Notes under the pieces: model-generated
Database searches by the model: none
What the model was told of the DNA's origin: nothing
What the model saw: the letters and a program-made list of their open reading frames with translations, nothing else
In this document: positions 33,282-41,284 of the stretch, one piece after another
How the letters are laid out: each line of letters begins with the position of its first letter
Position numbering within the stretch: position 1 is the stretch's first letter
Translations under genes and position numbers: made by a program
From: Halorarius halobius
GTDB taxonomy: Archaea > Halobacteriota > Halobacteria > Halobacteriales > Haloarculaceae
Direction of reading: 5' to 3'
DNA: 64,000 nt
Assembly (NCBI RefSeq): GCF_024298865.1
Contig: NZ_CP101161.1
Span: 2,935,227 to 2,999,226 of the forward strand

Positions 33282-33292
33282 ACATCGGCACG

Positions 33293-33487
33293 TTACCGCA
33301 TGTCGGGGACGAGCGGTTCTATCTCCTCGGTACAGCGGTCGTTCGGCGCATGGGACGTGTCGGGCCGCCGGTCGAACGCGGCCCCGGGTCGCGAAGTGGC
33401 GTCGCCGCCGTCGGCGAGGAGCGTGGGCGTGGGTTCGGTCGGGAGTTGCGGGACGAGCGGGTCGATAGAGTCTGTGGGTCGTGTCAT
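33293..33487 (-). CDS. Small hypothetical protein with repeated PLVP motif
   Basis: The protein has 64 residues, with halophile codon use. It carries the motif IDPLVPQLP near the start and IEPLVPDMR at the very end, joined by a polar, probably disordered linker. It could be a short adaptor peptide. The stop is 60 bases before the GT2 start, on the same strand, with the iron box between them. No family is known. Confidence 0.5.
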   Translation of the reverse strand: MTRPTDSIDPLVPQLPTEPTPTLLADGGDATSRPGAAFDRRPDTSHAPNDRCTEEIEPLVPDMR

Positions 33488-33667
33488 CGGTGGACGGGTG
33501 CTGGACGGTCGGAGCGCTGTACGGTCGAGGAAGGAATCAGTCGCGTACGGGTACAGCGAGCATCCGTTACCAGCACGATTGTGACGATATGTAATAAACT
33601 TTCATGTCGTGCCGATGCTTGCCTGTGGGACCGAAGCCCGTTAGTCGTCGGGGAACTCACTGCCGAT

Positions 33668-34078
33668 ATGGACGACGTGCGGCTAACGCTGGCGTTCGAC
33701 CTGGCGGCACTGCGCCGACTGTCCGACCCGGCTAGGGTGGTTGCCGACGCCAAGCAGTGGAGCGAACACGTCGGTGTCGTCACCGACCGACCGCCGCACG
33801 TCCTCACGAAGTTCACGCGCGAACACGCCATCGACCATGCCCTCGCGCCGGAGCCAGCCCCCGCAGTCGAGAGCCTCGAGCACGCCCGCGAGCATTTCGA
33901 GACGGGGCGGTACGTCCACGTCGGCACCCGCGAGGAACACGAAGGGCGTGCCGAGCGTGTCGGCTGGGAGTATCTGGAGATAGCGGAGGCGGCGGAACTG
34001 GCCGGCTGGGGCCTCGAAACGCCCGACGAAGCCGACGACGCGAATCGCATGGAGACCTCGACCGACGACTGGCCCTGA
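33668..34078 (+). CDS. Haloarchaeal DUF7124-like protein
   Basis: The protein has 136 residues from the ATG at 33668. The order LTLAFDLAALRRLSDPARVVADAKQW, VGVVTDRPPHV, then GRYVHVGTREEHEGRAERVGWEYL matches a family I recall as DUF7124. Mixed alpha/beta fold, no membrane segments, an acidic tail. Function unknown. It stands alone. Confidence 0.8.
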   Translation: MDDVRLTLAFDLAALRRLSDPARVVADAKQWSEHVGVVTDRPPHVLTKFTREHAIDHALAPEPAPAVESLEHAREHFETGRYVHVGTREEHEGRAERVGWEYLEIAEAAELAGWGLETPDEADDANRMETSTDDWP

Positions 34079-34533
34079 GCCGTCGACCGTAGTGGGCCGG
34101 AATCTGGTAACCGGAGAACACGCCCGGCCCCTTGGGTATAGCAGGATGAGATTTATAGGCGACGTGTGCGACAGAGGCATTCTACAGTTGAGGTAGGCAC
34201 CTACACAAGAATTCCGTTCAAGCGAGTGGCCACGCGCGAAACCAGACTCCCAGTCGGACGATAGCGCCGGTGCGCACGAACGGAGCGTCGACAGTCGGAT
34301 TCGGAAACAGCCACCAACCACACCTCTGACGGAGGGCGAGGTAGATGGCGAACCCGACGACGATACAGCACTACCACATATACTAATTAATGGCACCACT
34401 ATGCCAATTGGTAGTCCTACAAAATAGAATAAATAAGATTGCACTGACGAAAATCCGGGCCAAATGGTGGAATAAGTGTGTTTATCCCATTGTCTGACAC
34501 AGATTGAAGTGGTGCCCCTGCGACCGCCTTTCC
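34079..34533. other. AT-rich gap upstream of the recombinase genes
   Basis: No gene is supported in these 455 bases. They hold a TATA-like ATTTATAGG near 34150, a GTAGGCACCTAC inverted repeat near 34194-34205, and a dense palindromic stretch at 34370-34415 described separately. The low GC contrasts with the surroundings. Confidence 0.6.
34385..34412. promoter_or_regulatory. dif-like 11-6-11 palindromic site
   Basis: Two 11-base arms, AATTAATGGCA and TGCCAATTGGT, flank a 6-base centre CCACTA, the layout of Xer recombination sites. The arms agree as inverted copies at 7 of 11 positions, best next to the centre. Outer arms ACTACCA (34370-34376) and TGGTAGT (34409-34415) enclose it. It lies about 120 bases before the DUF5805-like gene and its recombinase. 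An operator for that regulator is the main alternative. Confidence 0.35.
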
Positions 34534-34950
34534 ATGAGTTCGGAGCCGAACACGGAGCGGACATCGGTCCGTACGTACGTGCCATCGTACCAGAAATCCG
34601 AGTGGAAAGCACACGCCGAGGAACTCGGGATGAGTCAAGCGGAGTTTGTCCGCACGATGGTCCAAGCAGGCCGCAGAGGGTTCGATTTCGGGGGTGAGAG
34701 CGGTCACGATGGCTCAACCACCGACGAGGGCAGTTCTCCGGGTGCTACCCCCAGGGTCGATGGCTTAGAAGCACGTGTCCTCGACCTCCTCGATGCGGAG
34801 TCGCATCTCTCGTGGGACGAACTCGTCGCGGGTCTGACCGACGACATCGAGGATCGATTGGACGAGACGTTGAGCGAGCTCCAACAGCAGAACCGCGTCG
34901 CCTACAGCGGCCGGCACGGCGGCTACACGGTGATGGACGATGGCGAGTGA
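34534..34950 (+). CDS. DUF5805-like DNA-binding protein
   Basis: The protein has 138 residues. The N-terminal half looks like a ribbon-helix-helix unit (TSVRTYVPSYQKSEWKAHAE, ELGMSQAEFVRTMVQAGRR). The C-terminal half looks like a winged helix (LEARVLDLLDAESHLSWDEL, YSGRHGGYTVMDDGE). I know this pairing as haloarchaeal DUF5805, usually encoded just before a tyrosine recombinase, as here, where the genes overlap by 11 bases. It probably helps the recombinase bind or regulates its expression. Confidence 0.85.
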   Translation: MSSEPNTERTSVRTYVPSYQKSEWKAHAEELGMSQAEFVRTMVQAGRRGFDFGGESGHDGSTTDEGSSPGATPRVDGLEARVLDLLDAESHLSWDELVAGLTDDIEDRLDETLSELQQQNRVAYSGRHGGYTVMDDGE

Positions 34951-35977
34951 CGCGACGGATGCGCCCGCGCCCGAGGACCCGGTCGCGTACTTCCTGCAGG
35001 ACCTCACCTACCACGGGAAGACCCAGCGGACGCGGGAGGCCTACGAGCGGGTCCTCCGGGATTTCGAGGCGTTCGCGCGAACCCAGCGTGGCACGACGCT
35101 TCAGGCCGCCACACAGCGGGAGTGTATGGCCTGGGTACACGGCCTGCGGGACGAAAACTCGGCGTCGACAGTGGCGACGTACGCCTCCTATCTCCATCGG
35201 TTCTACGGCTACATGGTCCAGGTCGGCGCGTTCGACACGAACCCGATGACGCTCGTCGTCGAGGAGATGGACGAGTCCATCGACACCGACCCCGCCCGCC
35301 GTGAAATCATGCTCCCAGCGATGCGCGAGTTCGTCACGGGAGTTCGTCACCCCCTCGACCGGGCCCTTCTCGTCACGCTATTGAAGACCGGAATCCGGGT
35401 CGGAGAGCTCTGTAACCTCGACGTGCGGGACATCCACCTTGCGGACGGAGACGTCGCTGAGAGCTACGAGACGGGCCACAGAGGCGCGCTCGACGGCCGT
35501 CCGGACTCCCTGTACGTCGACGACGAACCGTCCCGTGGCACCGTCGTCAACGGGGAAGAGCGCACGGAGTCGAACAAACGGAAGCGGGCGACGGTAGTCC
35601 CTGTCGATGAGGAACTGAAACGGGTGCTGAAGCGGTGGCTCGCCGTGCGCCCGGACGCACGGTCACCGGCGGAGCCGCTGTTCTGTTCGACGAGCGAGTG
35701 GGGTCGCCGCCTGACTATCGGCATGGTCGGCCGCACCGTCGCCGACCACGCGGCCGAAGCCGGGTGGTACCAGCCCGGCGGCGGCGCCGAGGAGAACGTC
35801 ACGCCCCACTACTTCCGTCACTTCTTCACCACGCATCTTCGGGACAGAACCGGCGACAGAGGCGTCGTGAAGTACCTCCGGGGCGACGTCGCGAGCGATA
35901 TCATCGACACCTACACTCACAACTGGGGCGACCGGGTCCGGGAGGTGTACGAAGCGAACATCTACTCGCTTCTGTAG
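34940..35977 (+). CDS. Tyrosine recombinase (XerC/D-like)
   Basis: The protein has 345 residues. An N-terminal SAM-like core-binding domain (about 12-110) precedes the catalytic domain with its full active site: R153 (TGIRVGEL), Lys around 213-215, H290-x-x-R293 (HYFRHFF), H327 (YTHNWG) and nucleophile Y337 (REVYEAN). It cuts and rejoins DNA at specific sites. No excisionase or phage genes are adjacent, so chromosome resolution or a relic element are both possible. Confidence 0.93.
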   Translation: MASDATDAPAPEDPVAYFLQDLTYHGKTQRTREAYERVLRDFEAFARTQRGTTLQAATQRECMAWVHGLRDENSASTVATYASYLHRFYGYMVQVGAFDTNPMTLVVEEMDESIDTDPARREIMLPAMREFVTGVRHPLDRALLVTLLKTGIRVGELCNLDVRDIHLADGDVAESYETGHRGALDGRPDSLYVDDEPSRGTVVNGEERTESNKRKRATVVPVDEELKRVLKRWLAVRPDARSPAEPLFCSTSEWGRRLTIGMVGRTVADHAAEAGWYQPGGGAEENVTPHYFRHFFTTHLRDRTGDRGVVKYLRGDVASDIIDTYTHNWGDRVREVYEANIYSLL

Positions 35978-36547
35978 CGCGGAAACGCCCGGTTTGGCCG
36001 AGGTAATTATCAAATTAATGTCTAATCTGCCACCATGCCTCGTCGTGATAGTAACTCGTAAACCATATACTGCTATACCAAATCTGGCTATTGACCGGAC
36101 CCGCTCTACAACCAGGAACGGTCGGTAGAGAGCATACGAAACCCATTCTGCCTCCTGGCCTGGGTGAGTTGCATGCTAGGCGGGGATGGGCCACGCTCTC
36201 ACCGACAGGGTTCCCACGCGGGGCCGTGGTCTCGAGGGTCCGTGGCCGATTCTGTTCGCGGGTCGGGGCCGTGGGCGGCGCGGATGACAGGGTCGGGGCC
36301 GTGGGCGAACAGGGATGGAAACTCGTGTCGACGGGTACGTTCCGACGCCGGGGCCGTCGCCACTCGCGAACAGTCCCCCCGGACCGAGTTGCAATCGGGT
36401 GTTCGGGTGGAGCGTGGACGGCTCCTTGAATAGTTACATTGGAATCGGCTGGACGCAGGGTAAACCTTCAGCGACGATATGGAGCGCCAGCGTGGCGGGG
36501 TCTGTCGCGGGGCAAGGGGTTTTGTACCTCTCCCCGAATCGTGGGGT
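35978..36547. other. Non-coding stretch with an 18-base direct repeat
   Basis: I see no credible gene in these 570 bases. The first 90 are AT-rich. An 18-base direct repeat, GGGTCGGGGCCGTGGGCG, occurs at 36260-36277 and 36290-36307, spaced exactly 30 bases, with related GGGGCCGTGG at about 36219. The repeat inflates open frames on both strands. A TATA-like TTTTGTA near 36521 belongs to the next gene. Confidence 0.6.
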
Positions 36548-37201
36548 ATGCGGTACGTCGAGGTGGCGTTGCGTCCGACCAGGGGGTACTTCCACCCGTT
36601 CGACGAGTTGTTGCAGGCGGAGCCGGGCGTCCGCGAGGAGGCTATCCACCAGATGAACCTGCTCGACGACGGGACGGCCGTCATCCTCTCGGAGTACTCC
36701 GGGAGCCACGAACGCGTCGAGGAGGTGCTCGACGCCCACTACGACCACGCGATAGCGTACCAGACCTCGGAGGTCGGGAACAACACTCTGATGTACGCGC
36801 ACATCGAGCCGTCGGACCTCGTCCGGTCGCTGTTGCGCATCCCACGTGAGCACGGTGTCGTCATCGACTGGCCCATGACGTTCGGTGAGGGTGGCGCGCT
36901 CCACGTCACCGTCGTCGGCGAGGACGAGGGCATCCGGAAACTGATGCCGGCCATCCCGGACGACGTGCGGTTCGAGGTCACCCGGACCGGGGACTACCAG
37001 CGCGACACGGAGCGACTGTTCGCGCAACTCACGGACCGTCAACAGGAGATACTCCGGACCGCGGTCGGCCTCGGCTACTACGAGGAGCCCCGGCAGGTCA
37101 CCTACGAGGACATCGCCGCCGAACTCGACTGTACCGCCACGACAGTCGGGGAGCACCTCAGGAAGGCCGAATCGACCGTCCTCCGCGAGATAACGCCTTA
37201 G
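36548..37201 (+). CDS. Bat-type (bacterio-opsin activator) HTH regulator
   Basis: The protein has 217 residues from the ATG at 36548. Residues 1-150 form a sensor-like domain seen in this family (LRPTRGYFHPFDELLQAEPG). The C-terminus is the HTH_10 domain (LTDRQQEILRTAVGLGYYEE, then ATTVGEHLRKAESTVLREI). It is a haloarchaeal transcription factor with unknown target. It shares TTAG at 37198-37201 with the convergent HisG-like gene. Confidence 0.92.
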   Translation: MRYVEVALRPTRGYFHPFDELLQAEPGVREEAIHQMNLLDDGTAVILSEYSGSHERVEEVLDAHYDHAIAYQTSEVGNNTLMYAHIEPSDLVRSLLRIPREHGVVIDWPMTFGEGGALHVTVVGEDEGIRKLMPAIPDDVRFEVTRTGDYQRDTERLFAQLTDRQQEILRTAVGLGYYEEPRQVTYEDIAAELDCTATTVGEHLRKAESTVLREITP

Positions 37202-38085
37202 TCGGCGAGTGCCGGTGCTGCGAACAGCGCCTCGAGCACCGCATCGGCGTCCTCGTCGACTTCGCGTTCGTTGGCCAGCATCACCGTCTCGCTCGGGAAC
37301 AGTTCCTCGCCCACGTGAAGCCCGTGGTCGCGGGCGGTCGACCCGGTGACGGTGAGGTAGACACCCAGTCCCGCGTCCGCGATAACGGCTTCCTCCTCGC
37401 GGCCCCCTTCGGTGTAGACGAACTCGACGCCATCGAGCGCGTCGGTTCCCAGGACGGCCTCGACGAGCCGTTCGTACCGGGGGGAGATACACAGCGGTCC
37501 CTCGTAGCCGGCGACGAACGACCGGTCGATAGGTGCGGAGTCGACGACGTCCGGGGTGGCCAGAAGCGTGTGGTGGACGGTGTCGCCGAGTCCGTCGACC
37601 AGCCGGACGTCCGTGTCGCGGGGGTCGATGCGCTCGTTCACCTCGGTCAGCGAACGGAGCGGGTCGCCGCGGAGTTCGACCACCTCCTCCAACACGAGGT
37701 CGGCGCTGTCGAACCCGAGTGCGAACTCGTGTTTCCGGAGTGCACGGAACGGCTCCTCGCGGCCGACCAACTGGACCGCCGTGTCGTCGAGCGGCACCGT
37801 GAGCGCATCGAACACGACCCGACGGGGCATCCCATCGCGGGCGTCACGCAGGAGCGTGAACTCCGGGCGATGCGGGTCGGCGGCGTCGCTGTACTGTGCC
37901 AGTCGCTCGTAGACCGGGCTGTCGGCGTCGCTCGACCCCTTGGTCACGGCCTTCTCGTATCGGAGCGTCGAGATGACGTCGTCGATGCGGTCGGCGACCT
38001 CGGGGGGTGCGCCGCGCGCGAACCGCTCGAGAACGGCTTCCAGCGGGCGTCCCTTCCGCGGGACAGCCACCCTGACGGGACTCAT
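37198..38085 (-). CDS. HisG-like (ATP phosphoribosyltransferase-related) protein
   Basis: The protein has 295 residues. Its start, VRVAVPRKGRPLEAVLE, and a later GLGVYLTVTGSTARDHGLHVGEELFPSE resemble the bilobed periplasmic-binding fold of HisG and its PRPP/ATP loop region. The middle diverges strongly from true HisG, and no histidine genes are adjacent. It is more likely a paralogue with another substrate than the histidine enzyme. Confidence 0.6.
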   Translation of the reverse strand: MSPVRVAVPRKGRPLEAVLERFARGAPPEVADRIDDVISTLRYEKAVTKGSSDADSPVYERLAQYSDAADPHRPEFTLLRDARDGMPRRVVFDALTVPLDDTAVQLVGREEPFRALRKHEFALGFDSADLVLEEVVELRGDPLRSLTEVNERIDPRDTDVRLVDGLGDTVHHTLLATPDVVDSAPIDRSFVAGYEGPLCISPRYERLVEAVLGTDALDGVEFVYTEGGREEEAVIADAGLGVYLTVTGSTARDHGLHVGEELFPSETVMLANEREVDEDADAVLEALFAAPALAD

Positions 38086-38129
38086 TGTCGGGTGGACGAA
38101 CGGGCGAAGTAAAACGCGTCCGGTTCCGG

Positions 38130-39428
38130 CTACTGGTCGTCCCCGTCGTCGTTCCCCGGCCCCTCGACCTGTGCGCCGAACACGGTGGAGAGCTGTTCGC
38201 GCATCTTCGAGATGGCCTCGATGTCCTCCCGTGCGTCCTCGTACTCGGTTTCGAGTTCCTCGAGCCGCTCGTCGAGCTCCTCGACGCGGTCGACCGACGC
38301 CTCGAGCTCCTCGACCTCGTCGGACAACGCGTCGACGCGTTCCTCGATGTCGTCGACCGCGTCGTCGTGGTCCCCGACTGTCTCCCGGAGGTCAGCGACG
38401 CCGTCGCGCACGTCGGAGACGTCGGACTCCACCTCGTCGACGCGGTCCTGCACGTCCTCGAGCGCCGCCTTCCCGCCGCCGTTCTCGTCGAGGAACGCCT
38501 CGAGCGCCCCGGTGTACGCCCGGAGGTCCGCAAGCTCCGTCTGGAGTTGCTCGATGCGTGCGTCCGTCGTTCCGTCCTCCGCGGGAACATCGAGTGCGTC
38601 CCGGAGTACGTCGAGGTCGTCGTCGTCGACGTCGCCGGCCCGAACCTGCTCCGCGAGCGCCCCCGCGAGGTCGTCCGTGCCCGCGCCTGTCCCGTCGTTG
38701 ACCCCCGCGGTCTCCTCGGCCTCGGCGACGACCGGTTCGTCGTCGTCGCCGTCGTCGTCGGCATCGTGGCCCGCGTCGTCGTCCGCCACTCCGTTGCCGT
38801 CGGGTTCGTCGATGTCGGACTCCACGTTCCCGTCGCCGTCGCCGAGGTCGATTGGGTCGACGGAATCCGACTCTGCGTCGATGGGGTCGTCCGCGTCGAC
38901 ATCGCCGGCGCCGTCGGGGGTGGTGCTGGCGTCCGGCTCGTCGCGCGCGCGCTCGTCGGTCTCGGTGTCGGCGGCCGCGATGGCCGCCTCGATGTCCGAG
39001 TCGTCCGACCCGCCGCCGTCGTCCCCGATGACGTCCCGGACCACCTGGCCGGCGTCGTCGAGCGGCGGGTCGACGGTCTCGAGCGTGGGCTCCGACATGA
39101 AGCTCTCCACGTCGTCGGTCTGGCTCGCGCGGAGGCCGTACACCGTCGTGTACTCCTCACCGGCCTCGAACTCGCGTTCGAACACGATTTTCCCGTCCTC
39201 GACTGACCAGAACTCGGAACCGTACTTCGGGTGGAAGCCGATGTCCTCGGGGTCGACGCGGTCCGGCACTTCGTCGGAGAGTCGGACGGAGACCGTCTCG
39301 TCGCGGTCGGACCGCACGACGAACGCGATGGCAGGGACCGGGAAATCGTCGGGTTCGAACGACTTCTCGACCGACACGCCCTCGCTGGAGATGGACACCG
39401 TTACCTCGGCTGGGTCGGCGTTACTCAT
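38130..39428 (-). CDS. Acidic coiled-coil protein
   Basis: The protein has 432 residues from the ATG at 39428. Residues 1-115 form a beta-rich domain (EVTVSISSEGVSVEKSFEPD, IAFVVRSDRDETVSVRLSD). Residues 125-270 are low-complexity and rich in Asp and Glu. Residues 300-420 are a long heptad coiled coil (VEELDERLEELETEYEDARE). There is no signal or membrane anchor. A structural or scaffolding role is plausible. No family name. Confidence 0.8.
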   Translation of the reverse strand: MSNADPAEVTVSISSEGVSVEKSFEPDDFPVPAIAFVVRSDRDETVSVRLSDEVPDRVDPEDIGFHPKYGSEFWSVEDGKIVFEREFEAGEEYTTVYGLRASQTDDVESFMSEPTLETVDPPLDDAGQVVRDVIGDDGGGSDDSDIEAAIAAADTETDERARDEPDASTTPDGAGDVDADDPIDAESDSVDPIDLGDGDGNVESDIDEPDGNGVADDDAGHDADDDGDDDEPVVAEAEETAGVNDGTGAGTDDLAGALAEQVRAGDVDDDDLDVLRDALDVPAEDGTTDARIEQLQTELADLRAYTGALEAFLDENGGGKAALEDVQDRVDEVESDVSDVRDGVADLRETVGDHDDAVDDIEERVDALSDEVEELEASVDRVEELDERLEELETEYEDAREDIEAISKMREQLSTVFGAQVEGPGNDDGDDQ

Positions 39429-39487
39429 ACACCCCCGCGTTCGTGTCCCGGCGTATAAATCTACGCTCCTCTTCGACGAATCGAACC

Positions 39488-40330
39488 TCAGACGGTCGTC
39501 CTGTCGCCTATTTCGAGCAGTTCGACCGTTCGAGGCGCCTCGAACGACCTGACGTGGGGCCACACGGCCGTCGGGTCGGCCGTCAGCCCCTTCCAGATGT
39601 CCCAGTGGGTCGGCACCAGTCGCTCCATCCCGACCTGCGCGGCGGCTTCAGCCACGTCGTTCTCGTCGGAGTACCACCGGGTGTACGTCGGTTCGCGCGT
39701 CTCCTTGTCGAGTATCATGCCGGAGCTACCGAACGCGAGCGCGCCGAGGTCGACCTCGTAGCGGTCGCCCACGCGCTCGAACGTCTCGCCGGGGCGGGCG
39801 TCACCGCCGTGGAAGAAGGTTTCCGAGTCGTGTTCGAACACGTACGACACCGGATGGCTCGCGTCGGGGTCGTTGGCCGCTTCGACGTGGACCGTCAGCG
39901 AGCCGACCTCGACGGTGTCTCCCTCCCCGACCTCCCGGAGTTGGTCGGCATCGACGCCGTACTCGTCGGTCCAGCCTTCCTCTTCGACGACGGCCAGGGA
40001 GTCGTCGGGCGCGAGGTAGTCGGCGCCAGTCTCAGCGAGGATGGGCCCCTGGGTCGGTCCGTGGACGTGGTCGGAGTGCTCGTGGGTGGCGAACACCGCG
40101 TCCACACCGGTCACGTCCGTGGGCGCGAACGGAACCGGCACCATCCGTACAGTTCGGGGCGGGTCGCCGTTTCCGAGATACGGGTCGACGAGGAGGGTCG
40201 TCCCGTCGGCGGCTTTGAGGAAGAAGCCGTTGCATCCGAGATACCAGACGTCGAGTCCGTCGGGGTCGGCCGATTCGACCTCGCGGGGGAGCCAGTCGCC
40301 CCAGTCGGAGCCGGGAAACTCGTGGGCCAT
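39488..40330 (-). CDS. Metallo-beta-lactamase-fold hydrolase (UlaG-like)
   Basis: The protein has 280 residues from the ATG at 40330. The dinuclear metal motif is THEHSDH, with later ligands in FFHGGDARPGE and VPTHWDIW. The early YLGCNGFFLKAADGTTLLVDPYLG is typical of UlaG-type L-ascorbate-6-phosphate lactonase relatives. The true substrate is unknown. Transcribed away from the small membrane gene on its right. Confidence 0.88.
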   Translation of the reverse strand: MAHEFPGSDWGDWLPREVESADPDGLDVWYLGCNGFFLKAADGTTLLVDPYLGNGDPPRTVRMVPVPFAPTDVTGVDAVFATHEHSDHVHGPTQGPILAETGADYLAPDDSLAVVEEEGWTDEYGVDADQLREVGEGDTVEVGSLTVHVEAANDPDASHPVSYVFEHDSETFFHGGDARPGETFERVGDRYEVDLGALAFGSSGMILDKETREPTYTRWYSDENDVAEAAAQVGMERLVPTHWDIWKGLTADPTAVWPHVRSFEAPRTVELLEIGDRTTV

Positions 40331-40402
40331 GTGCGGAGCCGCGTCGGGAGAGGACAAAAACCGGTCGCCATCTTTTCGGCCCCGGCGAGCCGACCCCCCG
40401 CC

Positions 40403-40774
40403 GTGGACCCACATCTCCGCGACGGGCTACTGGCCGTCTGCGCGCTCGGTCTGCTGGTCGTGGTCGCCGCGCTCGCCGGCGCCATCGGCTCGCTCGTCGA
40501 CTGGCAGGCAGCGGTGGTCGGCGTCGTCGGGTCGCTCCTGCTGGAGGCGCTGTTCCTGCGATACCCCGACCGGAGTCGCGAGTTGTGGGAACGTCGGCCC
40601 ATCCAGGCCGCCGCGTTTGCGCTGATAGCCGGGCTCGGCATCGCCGCGATGCGGTCCGGCCTCGGTTGGATACTGGCCGCGCTGGCGTGGGGTCTCGTCG
40701 CGTATCTGCTGGTGCTCGGGGTCGTCGTCGCGGGCTACCCGAACCCGGTCGCACGGCTGGCCGAGCGCGGATAA
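40403..40774 (+). CDS. Small four-helix membrane protein
   Basis: The protein has 123 residues from the GTG at 40403, with ATCTTTTCGG about 30 bases upstream. About four hydrophobic helices fill it (LLAVCALGLLVVVAALAGAI; AAVVGVVGSLLLEALFL; AAFALIAGLGIAAM; ILAALAWGLVAYLLVLGVVV). No motif suggests a function. It is divergent from the metallohydrolase gene. Confidence 0.75.
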   Translation: MDPHLRDGLLAVCALGLLVVVAALAGAIGSLVDWQAAVVGVVGSLLLEALFLRYPDRSRELWERRPIQAAAFALIAGLGIAAMRSGLGWILAALAWGLVAYLLVLGVVVAGYPNPVARLAERG

Positions 40775-40790
40775 CGGAGAGGTGAGTCGG

Positions 40791-41195
40791 TCAGTCCTCG
40801 CAACAGCCGCCGGCCTTCTGTCCGAAGTCGACGGACAGGGGCGCGGAGATCATCTCGTTGAGTTCCTGCAGTTCGAGTTCTAGTTGGGATTGGGCTTCGA
40901 GGTACTCGCTCATCTCGGGGATGTCGTGGAGTTCCTCCTGGGTCGCTTGGAGTTCACGGAGGTCCTCGTTGGTGGCGTCCCCCGTCTGCCGGGCCATCAT
41001 GAACTCCTCGCGGATGCTCTCGAACTCCTGTATCTTCGCCTGCGCCTCCTCGCTGTTCTCGACGGCCGCCTTCGCCTCGGCGAACCGCTGGTAGGAGGAG
41101 AGGTCGGTGATGGCGTCGCCGAGTTCGTTGGCGAGTTCGGTCGCGCGCACGGCGGCGTCCACGTCGGTCTCGGAGTCGGTGGAGTCGACGCTCAT
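40791..41195 (-). CDS. YlbF-family protein
   Basis: The protein has 134 residues from the ATG at 41195. It is almost entirely helical (FAEAKAAVENSEEAQAKIQE, QLELELQELNEMISAPLSVD) and matches the YlbF/YmcA fold. It ends in a cysteine pair (AGGCCED), which in bacterial YlbF-YmcA-YaaT complexes relates to an Fe-S cluster. An RNA-processing or signalling role is possible by analogy. Confidence 0.9.
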   Translation of the reverse strand: MSVDSTDSETDVDAAVRATELANELGDAITDLSSYQRFAEAKAAVENSEEAQAKIQEFESIREEFMMARQTGDATNEDLRELQATQEELHDIPEMSEYLEAQSQLELELQELNEMISAPLSVDFGQKAGGCCED

Positions 41196-41284
41196 TACTC
41201 GCCGTTGGGTCTCGCCCGGTTTAGGTCTGCCGAAGGCGGCGGGGAAGCGCGCTCGTTTTACGGCTCCGGCCGGTACGGCCCCCA

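Noticed and set aside
34190-34205. GTAGGCACCTAC inverted repeat, similar to an iron box.
   Set aside because: The arms read GTAGG/CCTAC with a 2-base gap, not TTAGG-N4-CCTAA, and no gene starts nearby.
36091-36429. Open frames on both strands in the gap after the recombinase.
   Set aside because: They are driven by the GC-rich direct repeat, are Arg/Pro-rich or basic, and lack start signals.
41219-41235. TTTAGGTCTGCC near the YlbF gene, a single iron half-site.
   Set aside because: The second half-site is missing.
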